From: Bacteroidota bacterium
GTDB taxonomy: Bacteria > Bacteroidota > Bacteroidia > Cytophagales > Cyclobacteriaceae
Length of the DNA stretch: 64,000 bases
NCBI GenBank assembly: GCA_023428695.1
Contig: JAEYWY010000021.1
Span: 47,315-111,314, forward strand
Direction: 5' to 3'
Under the pieces are notes generated by a model, which was given only the letters and a program-made list of their open reading frames with translations, had not been told where the DNA came from and made no database searches. A program made the translations under genes and the position numbers. This document shows, piece by piece, positions 1 through 8,239 of this stretch; position 1 is the stretch's first letter, and each line of letters begins with the position of its first letter.

Positions 1-308
1 ACAGTTCGCGTTTGCAAATCCACATTCGCCAATGCATCAAGTTCAGTAAGGAAGATTTCGATGTTGTCCGTACCGATCCCGGTACTGATAACCGAAATGC
101 GTTTGCCGCGAAGTGTTCCTGTGTGTGTTACAAACTCTCTTTGATTAATACGAAAGGTCACTTCATCAAAGAATTTCGACACTTCCGCGACTCTGTTCTG
201 ATCACCTACTGCAATGATAGTATCAGCAATATGCTCCGGCCGCAGATTGAGATGATAAATACTTCCGTCAGGATGGAGGATAAGATCGGCTGGAGAAAAT
301 GTACTCAT
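1..308 (-). CDS. Nucleoside phosphorylase, N-terminal part (cut by window edge)
   Basis: The reverse strand gives about 102 codons from an ATG at 308, running off the left edge, so only the N-terminus is seen. It begins MSTFSPADLILHPDGSIYHL and contains IAVGDQNRVAEVSKFFD and RISVISTGIGTDNIEIFL. The GDQxRV and STGIGTDN segments match the phosphate- and nucleoside-binding N-terminal part of the PNP/UDP phosphorylase superfamily (uridine phosphorylase branch), which splits nucleosides with phosphate in the cytoplasm for salvage. Substrate cannot be told from this fragment. It is followed on the same strand by nothing visible in the window; a 25-bp gap separates it from the acetyltransferase gene upstream. 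Confidence 0.8.
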   Translation of the reverse strand, partial: MSTFSPADLILHPDGSIYHLNLRPEHIADTIIAVGDQNRVAEVSKFFDEVTFRINQREFVTHTGTLRGKRISVISTGIGTDNIEIFLTELDALANVDLQTRT

Positions 309-333
309 ATGCAATGTGAATAATTACCCGTGA

Positions 334-972
334 TCAGGTATTAACGGTCTGCGCCGGATTACCAAAAACTGTTTCGCCCGATTTGACCGATGTGATTACT
401 ACTGACCCTGCACCAACGCGCGCGCCTTTTCCAATCGTCACGCCTGAGACAATGGTTACACCTGATCCGATGAACGCGTCTTCTTCAACAATGACGCCTG
501 GATTCAGAACGCTGCCGGCCCCAATCTGTACGAAGTCACCAACCTGCACTTCCATTCCAACGATACTTCCGCTGTGCAGCAGACAATGCTGACCGATAGC
601 TGCACCCGCGCCGATCTTCACACCCTGGTCGATAAAATTTCCGTGACCGATTGATGAAGATGATGCAATAATCGCAGTCCTGTGAACCGCGTTCACGGGT
701 TGAACATGACGCTTCTCATTGAGCATCTTGACAAGGGAACGACGAACCTTGTTATCATCCGATGCGACAAATGCCTCGCATTTCTTGCCTATGAGCTTCA
801 AAAAACCGTCGTCGTCCGTACTTCCAAGTACAGTAACTGAATCGATCTCCGTCTGATGAAGTTTTTTATCGTCGTCGAGAAAACAATAGACGACATTGCC
901 GTTTTGCTCGAAAATTTCTTTTGCCGCCCGGCCAATTGCCTGGGCACCGAATATAATGACTGGATTTTCCAT
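334..972 (-). CDS. NeuD/PglD-like sugar O-acetyltransferase, left-handed beta-helix
   Basis: The 212-residue protein starts MENPVIIFGAQAIG. Its N-terminal domain carries a Rossmann-like loop (GAQAIGRAAKEIF) that in NeuD/PglD proteins binds the sugar nucleotide. From about residue 95 there are hexapeptide repeats (SSIGHGNFIDQGVKIGAG, IGAGSVLNPGVIV, VTIGKGARVGAGSVV) that form the trimeric acetyl-CoA-binding helix, ending in the typical GNPA turn. Such enzymes acetylate amino- or nonulosonic sugars for surface glycans. The ATG at 972 is preferred over a TTG at 999 because a TAnnTTTG box (979-986) sits just upstream and the Rossmann strand follows at once. No sugar-biosynthesis partner is seen nearby, so the substrate is unknown. 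Confidence 0.75.
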   Translation of the reverse strand: MENPVIIFGAQAIGRAAKEIFEQNGNVVYCFLDDDKKLHQTEIDSVTVLGSTDDDGFLKLIGKKCEAFVASDDNKVRRSLVKMLNEKRHVQPVNAVHRTAIIASSSSIGHGNFIDQGVKIGAGAAIGQHCLLHSGSIVGMEVQVGDFVQIGAGSVLNPGVIVEEDAFIGSGVTIVSGVTIGKGARVGAGSVVITSVKSGETVFGNPAQTVNT

Positions 973-978
973 GACGCG

Positions 979-986
979 CAAAGGTA
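979..986 (-). promoter_or_regulatory. TAnnTTTG -7 box of the acetyltransferase gene
   Basis: Reverse strand TACCTTTG, 6 nt before the ATG at 972. It matches the Bacteroidota -7 consensus; no clear -33 TTTG was found. The transcript would be leaderless or nearly so. Confidence 0.4.
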
Positions 987-1015
987 GAATCGCCATCAAT
1001 ACTGAACAAGAACTT

Positions 1016-2269
1016 TCAGCGCCTTCGCAGAAGTCCCTTTACTAAGTCAACGAAGTAATTGTCCGATGTAATGAGTAACACAAAGAAGGGAAGCATTCCA
1101 ACACGATATCGCGACAGCGTTCCGAAATTCGGGGCCGATAACGCGAGAAACGTGATCAGGAGTATGCTATAGACAAGCACCGGGAAAAACAACGGTCCGA
1201 CTTTACGGGTCTTGAACACATGCACAACAAAACCGACAGTGAGCAGAATAAGTAATGCATTCTCCAACGCCGATACTATTTGCAATGATCCGTCGGCTTC
1301 CCAGAGGAACGGGCGATACAATCCCGACAAAACCGCTTTCGGCGCGTATTTGATAATACTCGGAGCATCCGGTGCAAGGTCCGGATAGTGAATCATATCA
1401 TTTGGGTCGGAAATACTCTCGAAGACTTCATAGTTCGAAACGACAACGTCAAGAAAACGTTCCGGATAAAAATTTGGATGAACAAGACTTGCGATAACGG
1501 CAGGCACCATGAACACCGCCAGCCAGATCACGACGTCAAAAATCAATCGCACTTTGAGGCGTGGACGGATCAGTCGTTGCATAACCAACTCGGTGAAGAT
1601 TACCGGAAGCAATACTGCGAGGTAGTAATACTTTAATCCCCACAACATCCAAAGCGCAGGAACGAGCAGTATCCATTGCCACGTTTTGACACGGCTGGCG
1701 CGCCACAGGCGTATGGAAACCGTAACCACAAAAAACAGGCACGACATGGCGATGCTTTCCTTAATCAATCCCGATGACCAGAAAACGGCCGATGGGAAAA
1801 ACAAAAAAGCAAACACCGCAGGCAATGCATAACGGTCGCGGCATGCGCTGATTTCCCTGACAAGTGCCCATGAAGCGAGGAATGAAACAAATGAAAAATA
1901 GACAGTTGTGATCCAGTAATTGTATCCGGTCAACAAAACAACGACGCTTGTAATCTTCGAAAGAAAAAGTGCACGCGGTGCGACTTCGACGCCGTCATTG
2001 TACAGTTCTTCACCCGACCAAAGAAACTGAATATACCTTCCAAAACTTTCACCCGTCATCGCTGCGATACGACTTCCCTGCTCAAAATATTCGAACGTAT
2101 CACCAACGCTGTAGACGTGCAGATAGACAAGTCCGAGCGCGATGCCGCAGCCGATTCGAAACACCAGTGCCGGAAAAAAAAACCTTTTTAATTCGGAATG
2201 CTCCTTTCGCCAAAGCATCCACGACGCAGTAGCGATAAAAAGGACATTTACGAATGGGACAATGCTCAC
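1016..2269 (-). CDS. Polytopic membrane protein of unknown function
   Basis: This 417-residue protein has about eight to ten hydrophobic segments, including residues 1-20, 34-52, 104-135, 148-190 and several in the C-terminal half. Short conserved-looking bits are GDTFEYFEQG after the second segment and SSGLIKESIAMSCLFF in the middle. The topology resembles oligosaccharide polymerases and GT-C type membrane glycosyltransferases, with an acidic loop residue after an early membrane segment, but no family signature is certain. The GTG start (2267-2269) overlaps the stop codon of the DUF2851 gene by 4 bp (GTGA), so translation is probably coupled. Role unknown; envelope glycan work is an inference from topology and from the acetyltransferase downstream. 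Confidence 0.6.
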   Translation of the reverse strand: MSIVPFVNVLFIATASWMLWRKEHSELKRFFFPALVFRIGCGIALGLVYLHVYSVGDTFEYFEQGSRIAAMTGESFGRYIQFLWSGEELYNDGVEVAPRALFLSKITSVVVLLTGYNYWITTVYFSFVSFLASWALVREISACRDRYALPAVFAFLFFPSAVFWSSGLIKESIAMSCLFFVVTVSIRLWRASRVKTWQWILLVPALWMLWGLKYYYLAVLLPVIFTELVMQRLIRPRLKVRLIFDVVIWLAVFMVPAVIASLVHPNFYPERFLDVVVSNYEVFESISDPNDMIHYPDLAPDAPSIIKYAPKAVLSGLYRPFLWEADGSLQIVSALENALLILLTVGFVVHVFKTRKVGPLFFPVLVYSILLITFLALSAPNFGTLSRYRVGMLPFFVLLITSDNYFVDLVKGLLRRR

Positions 2270-3549
2270 GTGGGGACTGGTTTCACCAAAGATGCGCCAA
2301 TATTACAATCCAGGCAACGATGACGGGTGCAGAAGTTGTTGTAAAGTTCTAACAGTGCCTGCGAATCAAAGGCGTCGGCACACGCAATTTGGTGTGTATT
2401 CCACTTCTTGATGACACGGTTGCTCTCGGCCGGCATTTGATGGAGAATTCGGATTGCTTTTTCCATGAGTCGCTGATCATCCCGGCTGAGTGCATAGGCT
2501 GCCAGGACCGGTACCACCGTGTTGACAATCAGGTTAGATACACTGTCATCTCCCATGGTCGCTTCCTTTTTCGTCGACTTGCGTCGGAAGTTGTAATGCT
2601 CGTTCCAATAAGGTGACGGGTTACAACGAAATGCTTGTTGGATTTCTTCGCCATCCGCAGCAAGAAACAACGGCAGTAATGTTGAATGCCTGGCAAAGAA
2701 CGCCGCGAACTGTGCGATGCGCAATGTGGGGAAATTAGCCGGACGCAAACGAAGAAACTTCCACTGCGTTTTGTTCATGGCTTTATGATCAAGTCGATAC
2801 TTCTGACGCAACAGATTAAACTCGCGCTGCAACAGACGGTAATACGCGTCCTCGTGATTGTCGTCGAGAAATCCGGCTACGCCAAACAGCATCGCTTCCA
2901 GTTGTTCAGGGTGATCACGATGTTTCATCAGTGTCTTCAGTGGAAGTGCACGTGCCAGTTGAAGGAAAGGATCTGCATTCAGTCGGAATCCAAAGTTACG
3001 CGCCAGAAGCTGGTACGTTGTTTCTTCCCAATCGCCGCGGTTGCGGGTTAGAAACTCCTTTACAAACCGTCCGCGTTCCTCCAGCCGTTGTGTAAGCATA
3101 CGATCCAGCGTATTGAGGATCACGATCGGCTTAACATGCGGTAACGACGGCGAGCACGGTATTTCCTCAATGCTGTTTGATAATTCGCGAAAGCGAACCA
3201 ACAGATTGGCATCCACCCGCTGCGCAATTTCGAGCGTTGGCATCGGGCTGCCATCGCGCCGGAAAACAGGTGAGTCATTGCGCCATACGACATGCAGCAC
3301 GACGCTATCGTAACTTTCGTCGCGGTCGTGTTCGTGAAGGTACCAGCCCGACGCATCGATATGGATTTCAACGCTGCCGATCCATTGTAATCCGCCCACC
3401 TGAAGCCGCGCTTCAAGAAAGTCGGGTCCTGCATCGGGATTACGCGATCCCGCATTAAAGACTTGCACTGTCTCTCCGGAGGTCGTCAGCAGTTCAGTTT
3501 TGTCAAAATACTGATACTGCCATAAGTAATGAAGAAAGGATTCATTCAT
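2266..3549 (-). CDS. DUF2851 family protein
   Basis: The 427-residue product starts MNESFLHYLWQYQYFDKTEL and continues with the family hallmark of an early QVFNAGSRNPDAGPDFLEA stretch, then GSVEIHIDASGW, HEHDRD and VVLHVVWRND. The C-terminus has two late cysteine pairs (FCTRHRCLDCNIG), which might bind a metal. This matches DUF2851, a cytoplasmic family found almost only in Bacteroidota whose function is unknown; the central GSVEIH...W and VVLHVVW strands have been likened to nuclease folds, but that is not shown here. ATG at 3549 is chosen over an upstream TTG at 3579 since the family begins with this MNE-FLHYLWQ segment. It lies downstream of pyrF and overlaps the next gene by 4 bp. Confidence 0.85.
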   Translation of the reverse strand: MNESFLHYLWQYQYFDKTELLTTSGETVQVFNAGSRNPDAGPDFLEARLQVGGLQWIGSVEIHIDASGWYLHEHDRDESYDSVVLHVVWRNDSPVFRRDGSPMPTLEIAQRVDANLLVRFRELSNSIEEIPCSPSLPHVKPIVILNTLDRMLTQRLEERGRFVKEFLTRNRGDWEETTYQLLARNFGFRLNADPFLQLARALPLKTLMKHRDHPEQLEAMLFGVAGFLDDNHEDAYYRLLQREFNLLRQKYRLDHKAMNKTQWKFLRLRPANFPTLRIAQFAAFFARHSTLLPLFLAADGEEIQQAFRCNPSPYWNEHYNFRRKSTKKEATMGDDSVSNLIVNTVVPVLAAYALSRDDQRLMEKAIRILHQMPAESNRVIKKWNTHQIACADAFDSQALLELYNNFCTRHRCLDCNIGASLVKPVPT

Positions 3550-3613
3550 GGCTAACGGTTTTAAAAGAATAACTAACAACGGCGCCGTAAGGCGCTAAAC
3601 GAATAATATAAAG

Positions 3614-4432
3614 CTATAAATATTTTTCCAGACAGTCCGCCATCTGGCGCTGAACCTTTTGCGCTTCGTCCCTGGCGCGCGCAGCAAAATCCATATCCGG
3701 AGAAGCATAAATAATGGCGCGGGACGAGTTCACGAGAAGACCACACTCCTTGTTCATGCCCATACGTGAAGTTTCTTCAAGGTCGCCTCCTTGCGCGCCC
3801 ACTCCCGGAACGAGGAAAAAGTTGTCAGGTGCAAGTGCCCTGATGCTGCCGATCTTATCGCTCTGTGTCGCACCAACAACAAACATCAATTGATCCGGCG
3901 ACGCCCACTGCTGAGATTTGAGAATCACTTCTTCGTACAACTTCTTTCCGGACAATTTGGATTCCATCAACTGAAAGTCGCCGCTGCCGCTGTTGGATGT
4001 ATGCGCAAGCAGGATGACCCATTTATCCGGAAATCCCAGGAACGGTGTCACTGAATCTTCGCCCATATAAGGCGCTACTGTTATCGCATCAAAGTTCATT
4101 TCTTCGAAGAATGCACGCGCATACAACTCCGAGGTGTTTCCAATATCACCGCGTTTCGCATCGGCGATGGTGAATATTCCTTTTGGAATGTACTCCAGCG
4201 TTCGCTCCAGACTGCGCCAGCCTTTGGAGCCAAGCGCCTCGTAGAATGCAAGGTTCGGTTTATATGCCACGCATAAATCATGTGTGGCGTCTATGATTTG
4301 TTTGTTGAATTCAAAAATGGGGTCATCTTCGGAAAGCAGATAGCGCGGGATCCGCGCGAGATCGGTATCAAGCCCTACACACAGGTAGGAGCTTTTTTTT
4401 GTGATCTGCTGAAAGAGCGAGCTTCGGTTCAT
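3614..4432 (-). CDS. pyrF: Orotidine 5'-phosphate decarboxylase (type 2)
   Basis: This cytoplasmic enzyme turns OMP into UMP, the last step of de novo pyrimidine synthesis. The 272-residue length and the N-terminal LCVGLDTDLARIP segment fit the type 2 (mycobacterial-like) subfamily, which is longer than the E. coli form. The catalytic block TIADAKRGDIGNT contains the conserved Asp-Lys-Asp set; later VTVAPYMGEDSV and FLVPGVGAQGGD contribute to the phosphate site. The ATG at 4432 is the first plausible start; the reading frame extends upstream without a fitting start. pyrD, acting one step before the OMP branch, lies 4 kb away on the same strand but is not in the same operon. A short GCGCC/GGCGC hairpin around 3580-3600 could weakly end the message. 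Confidence 0.93.
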   Translation of the reverse strand: MNRSSLFQQITKKSSYLCVGLDTDLARIPRYLLSEDDPIFEFNKQIIDATHDLCVAYKPNLAFYEALGSKGWRSLERTLEYIPKGIFTIADAKRGDIGNTSELYARAFFEEMNFDAITVAPYMGEDSVTPFLGFPDKWVILLAHTSNSGSGDFQLMESKLSGKKLYEEVILKSQQWASPDQLMFVVGATQSDKIGSIRALAPDNFFLVPGVGAQGGDLEETSRMGMNKECGLLVNSSRAIIYASPDMDFAARARDEAQKVQRQMADCLEKYL

Positions 4433-4733
4433 GCTATTCGCCGGCAAAAATGCGAAAATGCCTTCGGAAGCCGAAAGCATATCACAAAAAATTCCGGAGA
4501 CGGATCTCCACGCATCGAGTTCAAGAGGCGAAGCCTCGACAATTATATTGTCAGGGCGAACTTCAGTCCATCGGTTTCGCGAGACAAGCGCGCGAATGTA
4601 TCACGTCACTTCAACCAACGAGACACACTCGTCGCAGCGTTTCTCCAAAGGCGGAGCCTCGTCCCATACAAAAAGCAGAGGCTGTCCCATTTGAGACAAC
4701 CTCTTTTTATGTCTGGTGAAATCAATTCCTTCT
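4433..4733. other. Hairpin-rich intergenic spacer between lolA and pyrF
   Basis: No credible gene is present. Apart from the strong terminator at 4672-4710, the spacer has several small GC-rich inverted repeats: GAGGC-GAA-GCCTC at 4525-4537, AGGCGGAGCCT near 4649-4659, and TTCGG-AAG-CCGAA near 4471-4483. They may be degraded copies of a short palindromic repeat. pyrF would be transcribed leftward from within this spacer, but no clean TAnnTTTG box was found. Confidence 0.4.
4672..4710 (-). terminator. Rho-independent terminator after lolA
   Basis: Stem 4677-4686 with 4695-4704 (one mismatch, 8-nt loop) flanked by an A-run on the left and a T-run on the right, so it can act in both directions. 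On the minus strand it follows the lolA stop by about 30 nt and closes the ftsK-lolA unit. Confidence 0.75.
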
Positions 4734-5375
4734 TCAGCGCAGATCAATCACCTCCACACCCGGATACTTCTTCGGATCAAAAGTAAAAAAGCTATCCTCA
4801 ACTTTTACATTCGGATTAAACTTGGCAATGGTGTACTTGTACTTGTTTCCACCCTTGTCGAACATTGTCCAGCTTTGGATGCTCTTGTCCCTCTTGCTGA
4901 TCAGCATTTTTATCTTGAAGAATTGTGCGTCTTTTTTCTCAGGAACGAGATCAATTTCCTCGCACAGGACTCCGCCTTCGGTACGATCCTGCAGATACAG
5001 GTATTTGAAATTCTTCTTATAGATTTCGTAAATCTTGGACGGGTTGATGTCCTCTGAATCGGGATCGTAGTTGTCGATGTTGACTTCTTTCGCTGCAGGC
5101 AGGTAGGTCCAGATTGTCGAACCGTTGTTGATTACTTCCTGCTCGGGCAGAGAAAGCCTGAATTTGTCTCCTTTTACGGTGATCTTTCCTTTAAACTCCT
5201 CGTTTATTTTTTCAACCTCGTTGATCAGGGTATATGCGATGTTAGCCTCAAAAGCAATTATCGATTTATATTTTTTGCTCATTTCCTCCAGGGTCTGCAG
5301 AGCTTTCGGATCATATTGCGCGAACGTGGCAATCGACATGGTCAGGAAAAAAAGAGCTGAGAAAACAGTTTTCAT
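4734..5375 (-). CDS. lolA: LolA-like outer-membrane lipoprotein carrier
   Basis: The 213-residue protein has a clear signal peptide (MKTVFSALFFLTMSIATFAQ, cleavage after about residue 19) and no lipobox, so it is periplasmic. The mature part matches the LolA half-barrel: KGKITVKGDKFRLSL, a strand with NGSTIWTYLPAAKEV, and a late segment FTFDPKKYPGVEVIDLR. LolA ferries lipoproteins from the inner membrane to the outer-membrane receptor. The gene follows ftsK by 25 bp on the same strand; this pairing is common in Bacteroidota. A TAAATTTG box overlapping the ftsK stop codon suggests it can also be transcribed alone. A terminator follows. Confidence 0.88.
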   Translation of the reverse strand: MKTVFSALFFLTMSIATFAQYDPKALQTLEEMSKKYKSIIAFEANIAYTLINEVEKINEEFKGKITVKGDKFRLSLPEQEVINNGSTIWTYLPAAKEVNIDNYDPDSEDINPSKIYEIYKKNFKYLYLQDRTEGGVLCEEIDLVPEKKDAQFFKIKMLISKRDKSIQSWTMFDKGGNKYKYTIAKFNPNVKVEDSFFTFDPKKYPGVEVIDLR

Positions 5376-5395
5376 TGAATTAGGTTCGTTTTGGG

Positions 5396-5403
5396 CAAAT
5401 TTA
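5396..5403 (-). promoter_or_regulatory. TAnnTTTG box upstream of lolA
   Basis: Reverse strand TAAATTTG, overlapping the ftsK stop codon (5401-5403) and ending 20 nt before the lolA ATG. It matches the Bacteroidota -7 consensus and may give lolA its own transcript. Confidence 0.4.
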
Positions 5404-7911
5404 CGATTGGTTATGTTTTTCTTTCAGGTTAGTCAATAATTGTTCCAAACTTAGTTCGTCCTTGATCAACACTTCCCGCGCCTTGCTGCCCTCGAAGGGT
5501 CCGACAATGCCCGCAGCCTCGAGTTGATCGATAAGCCGGCCTGCCCTGTTATAGCCGAGTTTGAGTTTTCGTTGAATCAGCGACGTGCTGCCTTGTTGGT
5601 GTGCCACAATAAGCCGCGCTGCGTCCTCAAATAGGGCATCCCGGTCGGAAAGATCGACGTCTGCGACTCCGCCCTCGTCATCTCCCTCGTATTCAGGCAG
5701 CAGGTATGCGGAATCGTAACCTCGCTGGGAACCAATAAATTCGCACACTTTCTCGATTTCGGGGGTATCGACAAAGGGGCATTGGAGACGTATAATGTCT
5801 GACCCTGACGAAAGCAGCATATCTCCCTGACCAACAAGCTGATCGGCGCCGCCGGTGTCGAGAATTGTCCGGGAATCGACCTTGGAAGTCACCCGGAATG
5901 AAAGGCGGGCCGGGAAGTTGGCCTTGATCACCCCGGTGATGACGTTCACGGAAGGTCGTTGCGTCGCCACCACGAGGTGTATTCCTATTGCACGCGCGAG
6001 CTGGGCAAGGCGTGCGATTGGTGTTTCGACCTCCTTTCCGGCGGTCATCATCAAATCCGCAAGCTCGTCAATAACGAGGATGATATAGGGCAAAAACCTG
6101 TGGCCTTCCTTCGGATTGAGCTTTCGCGCCACAAATTTCGCGTTGTACTCCTTGAGGTTACGGGCACCGGCATCCTTGAGGATTTCATAGCGGTTCTCCA
6201 TTTCAATACAAAGCGAATTCAGCGTATGAACCACTTTGCGCGTGTCGGTGATAATTGCCTCCTCTGCATTCGGCAGTTTGGCCAGGTAATGCCTTTCAAG
6301 TTTGCTGTACAACGACATCTCGACCTTCTTCGGATCGACGAGTACAAACTTGAGTTGCGACGGATGCCGCTTATAAATCAATGAGGTGAGTAAGACATTA
6401 AGCCCGACTGACTTTCCCTGACCTGTTGCACCGGCAACAAGCAAGTGTGGCATCTTGGCGAGGTCGATTACCAACACCTCGTTTGATATGGTCTTGCCCA
6501 GAGCGACAGGAAGCTCCTTTTCCGTTTTTGCAAATGCCTGTGTAGAAAACATCGAGCGGATGCTTACCATCTCACGGTTCTTGTTAGGCACTTCAATACC
6601 AATCGTACCCTTGCCTGGGATTGGCGCAATGATCCGGATACCCAGGGCCGCGAGGCTGAGGGCTATGTCGTCTTCAAGATTTTTGATTCGTGATATCTTG
6701 ATCCCGGCGTCGGGAACAATCTCATATAGGGTAACCGTTGGACCGATGGTTGCCTTGATACTTTGAATACCGATCTTGAAATTTACGAGGGTGGCAACAA
6801 TGCGGTCCTTGTTTTGATTAAGTTCCTCCTGCGTCACTCCTGCCTTTCCGGTGTCATATTCATTTAACAAGTCAAGAGGCGGAAACTTGTACGAGCTCAA
6901 ATCCAGGGTCGGGTCGTACAACCCGTGTTCCTGCACAAGTTGTTCGGCAAGCTTTTCAACGTCAACAGACTCCTCCACAGTAAAGACAGGCTCCTTGTTT
7001 TCGGAATTCTCCTGCTTCTTCGTCACCGGCTTTTCAACTTCGAGCTTAATCTCTACCTGTTTCGTTACCGGTTCAGTTTCTACAGGCTTCGGTTTCGTCT
7101 CGGCCTTGACTTCGGGTGTGGGTTCAGATTTCTCATCGTCCGTGACCTCAATCTGCTGAGGCCAGTTGTCGCTGTCGTCGGTATACGTTGAGAAAAGCCC
7201 GTCATCTTTTTCATCAGACTCTGATTCATCACCTTCAGGAATGATAGCATCGTTGCCCATGGGCTTCGGATCCTTTACCTGAAAAGCTGGTATTGTGGTG
7301 ATGTTGAAAAAGAATACAATGAAGACGAACAGGGACAGGATGAGAATCAAAAACGTTCCCCAGCCGAACATGCCTTCACTGATTGTCGCCAGCGTATAGC
7401 CCAGGCCTCCGCCCAGGAAACTCCACTCACTGACGCCATCGTTGATCATGGTCATGTATCCAAGCAGGAGGCAAAGCCACAGCCCGGTAAAAATGCTGAA
7501 CACTGCAAACGAAAAGACCGGGAGCAGTTGTCGGTTGAATACGACTTTGAATCCTATTACAAAAAGTAGTGGCGGTATGGCAAAGGCAGCGATGCCAAAC
7601 CAACGGTATATAAAGTAATGCGAGGTGACGGCGCCATAGAGTCCGAGCCAGTTTTCTGCCTCTTTGCCGGATTCGAGCAGTGGCGCCCCCGACAGTCCTT
7701 CAACGACGCTATGATCGGCCTTGCCGGTAAAAAGATAAGACAGCAGTGAAAGAAAAAGGTATACGGCAACGATCATAAGGAAGAATCCGCTCGCCAGCCT
7801 GAATCGCGGATCCTTGAGAAAGCCAAAAGTGAACTTCTTTTTAGATGACTTCCCCTTCTTTTCCTTCTCAGATTTTTTAAACGTATTTGATTTATAGGTG
7901 TTCTGTGCCAT
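5401..7911 (-). CDS. ftsK: DNA translocase FtsK/SpoIIIE
   Basis: The 836-residue protein pumps chromosomal DNA at the division septum and activates XerCD recombination at dif. Order: basic N-terminus, four membrane segments within about residues 30-205, a Glu/Lys/Pro/Thr-rich linker (about 225-330), the alpha/beta motor with Walker A (VAGATGQGKSVGLN) and Walker B (ILVIDELADLMMT), and a C-terminal gamma winged helix (LIQRKLKLGYNRAGRLIDQL) that reads KOPS-like sites. The length is usual for Bacteroidota. The ATG at 7911 (MAQNTYKSNTFKKSEKEKK) is chosen because the upstream extension is unlike FtsK and a TAGTTTTG box lies 8 nt ahead. It is followed by lolA. xerD is also in this window, 5 kb away. 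Confidence 0.95.
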   Translation of the reverse strand: MAQNTYKSNTFKKSEKEKKGKSSKKKFTFGFLKDPRFRLASGFFLMIVAVYLFLSLLSYLFTGKADHSVVEGLSGAPLLESGKEAENWLGLYGAVTSHYFIYRWFGIAAFAIPPLLFVIGFKVVFNRQLLPVFSFAVFSIFTGLWLCLLLGYMTMINDGVSEWSFLGGGLGYTLATISEGMFGWGTFLILILSLFVFIVFFFNITTIPAFQVKDPKPMGNDAIIPEGDESESDEKDDGLFSTYTDDSDNWPQQIEVTDDEKSEPTPEVKAETKPKPVETEPVTKQVEIKLEVEKPVTKKQENSENKEPVFTVEESVDVEKLAEQLVQEHGLYDPTLDLSSYKFPPLDLLNEYDTGKAGVTQEELNQNKDRIVATLVNFKIGIQSIKATIGPTVTLYEIVPDAGIKISRIKNLEDDIALSLAALGIRIIAPIPGKGTIGIEVPNKNREMVSIRSMFSTQAFAKTEKELPVALGKTISNEVLVIDLAKMPHLLVAGATGQGKSVGLNVLLTSLIYKRHPSQLKFVLVDPKKVEMSLYSKLERHYLAKLPNAEEAIITDTRKVVHTLNSLCIEMENRYEILKDAGARNLKEYNAKFVARKLNPKEGHRFLPYIILVIDELADLMMTAGKEVETPIARLAQLARAIGIHLVVATQRPSVNVITGVIKANFPARLSFRVTSKVDSRTILDTGGADQLVGQGDMLLSSGSDIIRLQCPFVDTPEIEKVCEFIGSQRGYDSAYLLPEYEGDDEGGVADVDLSDRDALFEDAARLIVAHQQGSTSLIQRKLKLGYNRAGRLIDQLEAAGIVGPFEGSKAREVLIKDELSLEQLLTNLKEKHNQS

Positions 7912-8239
7912 CTGATCTGCAAAACTAAAGAAAAATGCGAGAAAGAACCTGAACGCCACGCATTGTTGCCGGAACCACGCGATTTTTCCAAAAAAAGTTT
8001 CTGATGCCGGTGATTCACTCCGAGGCATCCGATCCCGCCGGTAGCCGGCTGGAGTGGTTCGGATCACGGGTCATTCTCTTTTGACTTTGGGTACGCGTAT
8101 GGTGTATCCGATATGGTCAGGAATAAAAACAGGGATGCAACAAAACCGAGGCTTCTTGTTGGAGTGGTCTATATGAAAATATGAACTTCCCGTAGCCGAT
8201 GGAAGGGCACACAACGGTTGGGCTGATGTAGCTGAGACG
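7912..8239. other. Intergenic region between ftsK and pyrD
   Basis: This 328-bp stretch has no supported gene. The right part of the ftsK side carries the probable ftsK promoter (7920-7927). A small GCCGG-TA-CCGGC-like inverted repeat lies near 8037-8051. I looked for a tRNA because of a GGTTCGGATC string near 8056-8065, but found no acceptor or anticodon stem to go with it. Confidence 0.5.
7920..7927 (-). promoter_or_regulatory. TAnnTTTG -7 box of ftsK
   Basis: Reverse strand TAGTTTTG ending 8 nt before the chosen ftsK ATG (7911). It matches the Bacteroidota -7 consensus, and supports that start codon over the longer reading frame. No -33 element is evident. Confidence 0.45.

Noticed and set aside
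7912..8067. FtsK start at 8067 with 52 extra residues
   Set aside because: The extra sequence does not look like FtsK, and the ATG at 7911 has a -7 box 8 nt ahead and a typical basic N-terminus.
8050..8075. GGTTCGGATC string resembling a tRNA T-arm in the ftsK-pyrD spacer
   Set aside because: No matching acceptor stem, anticodon arm or CCA-proximal pairing could be drawn on either strand.
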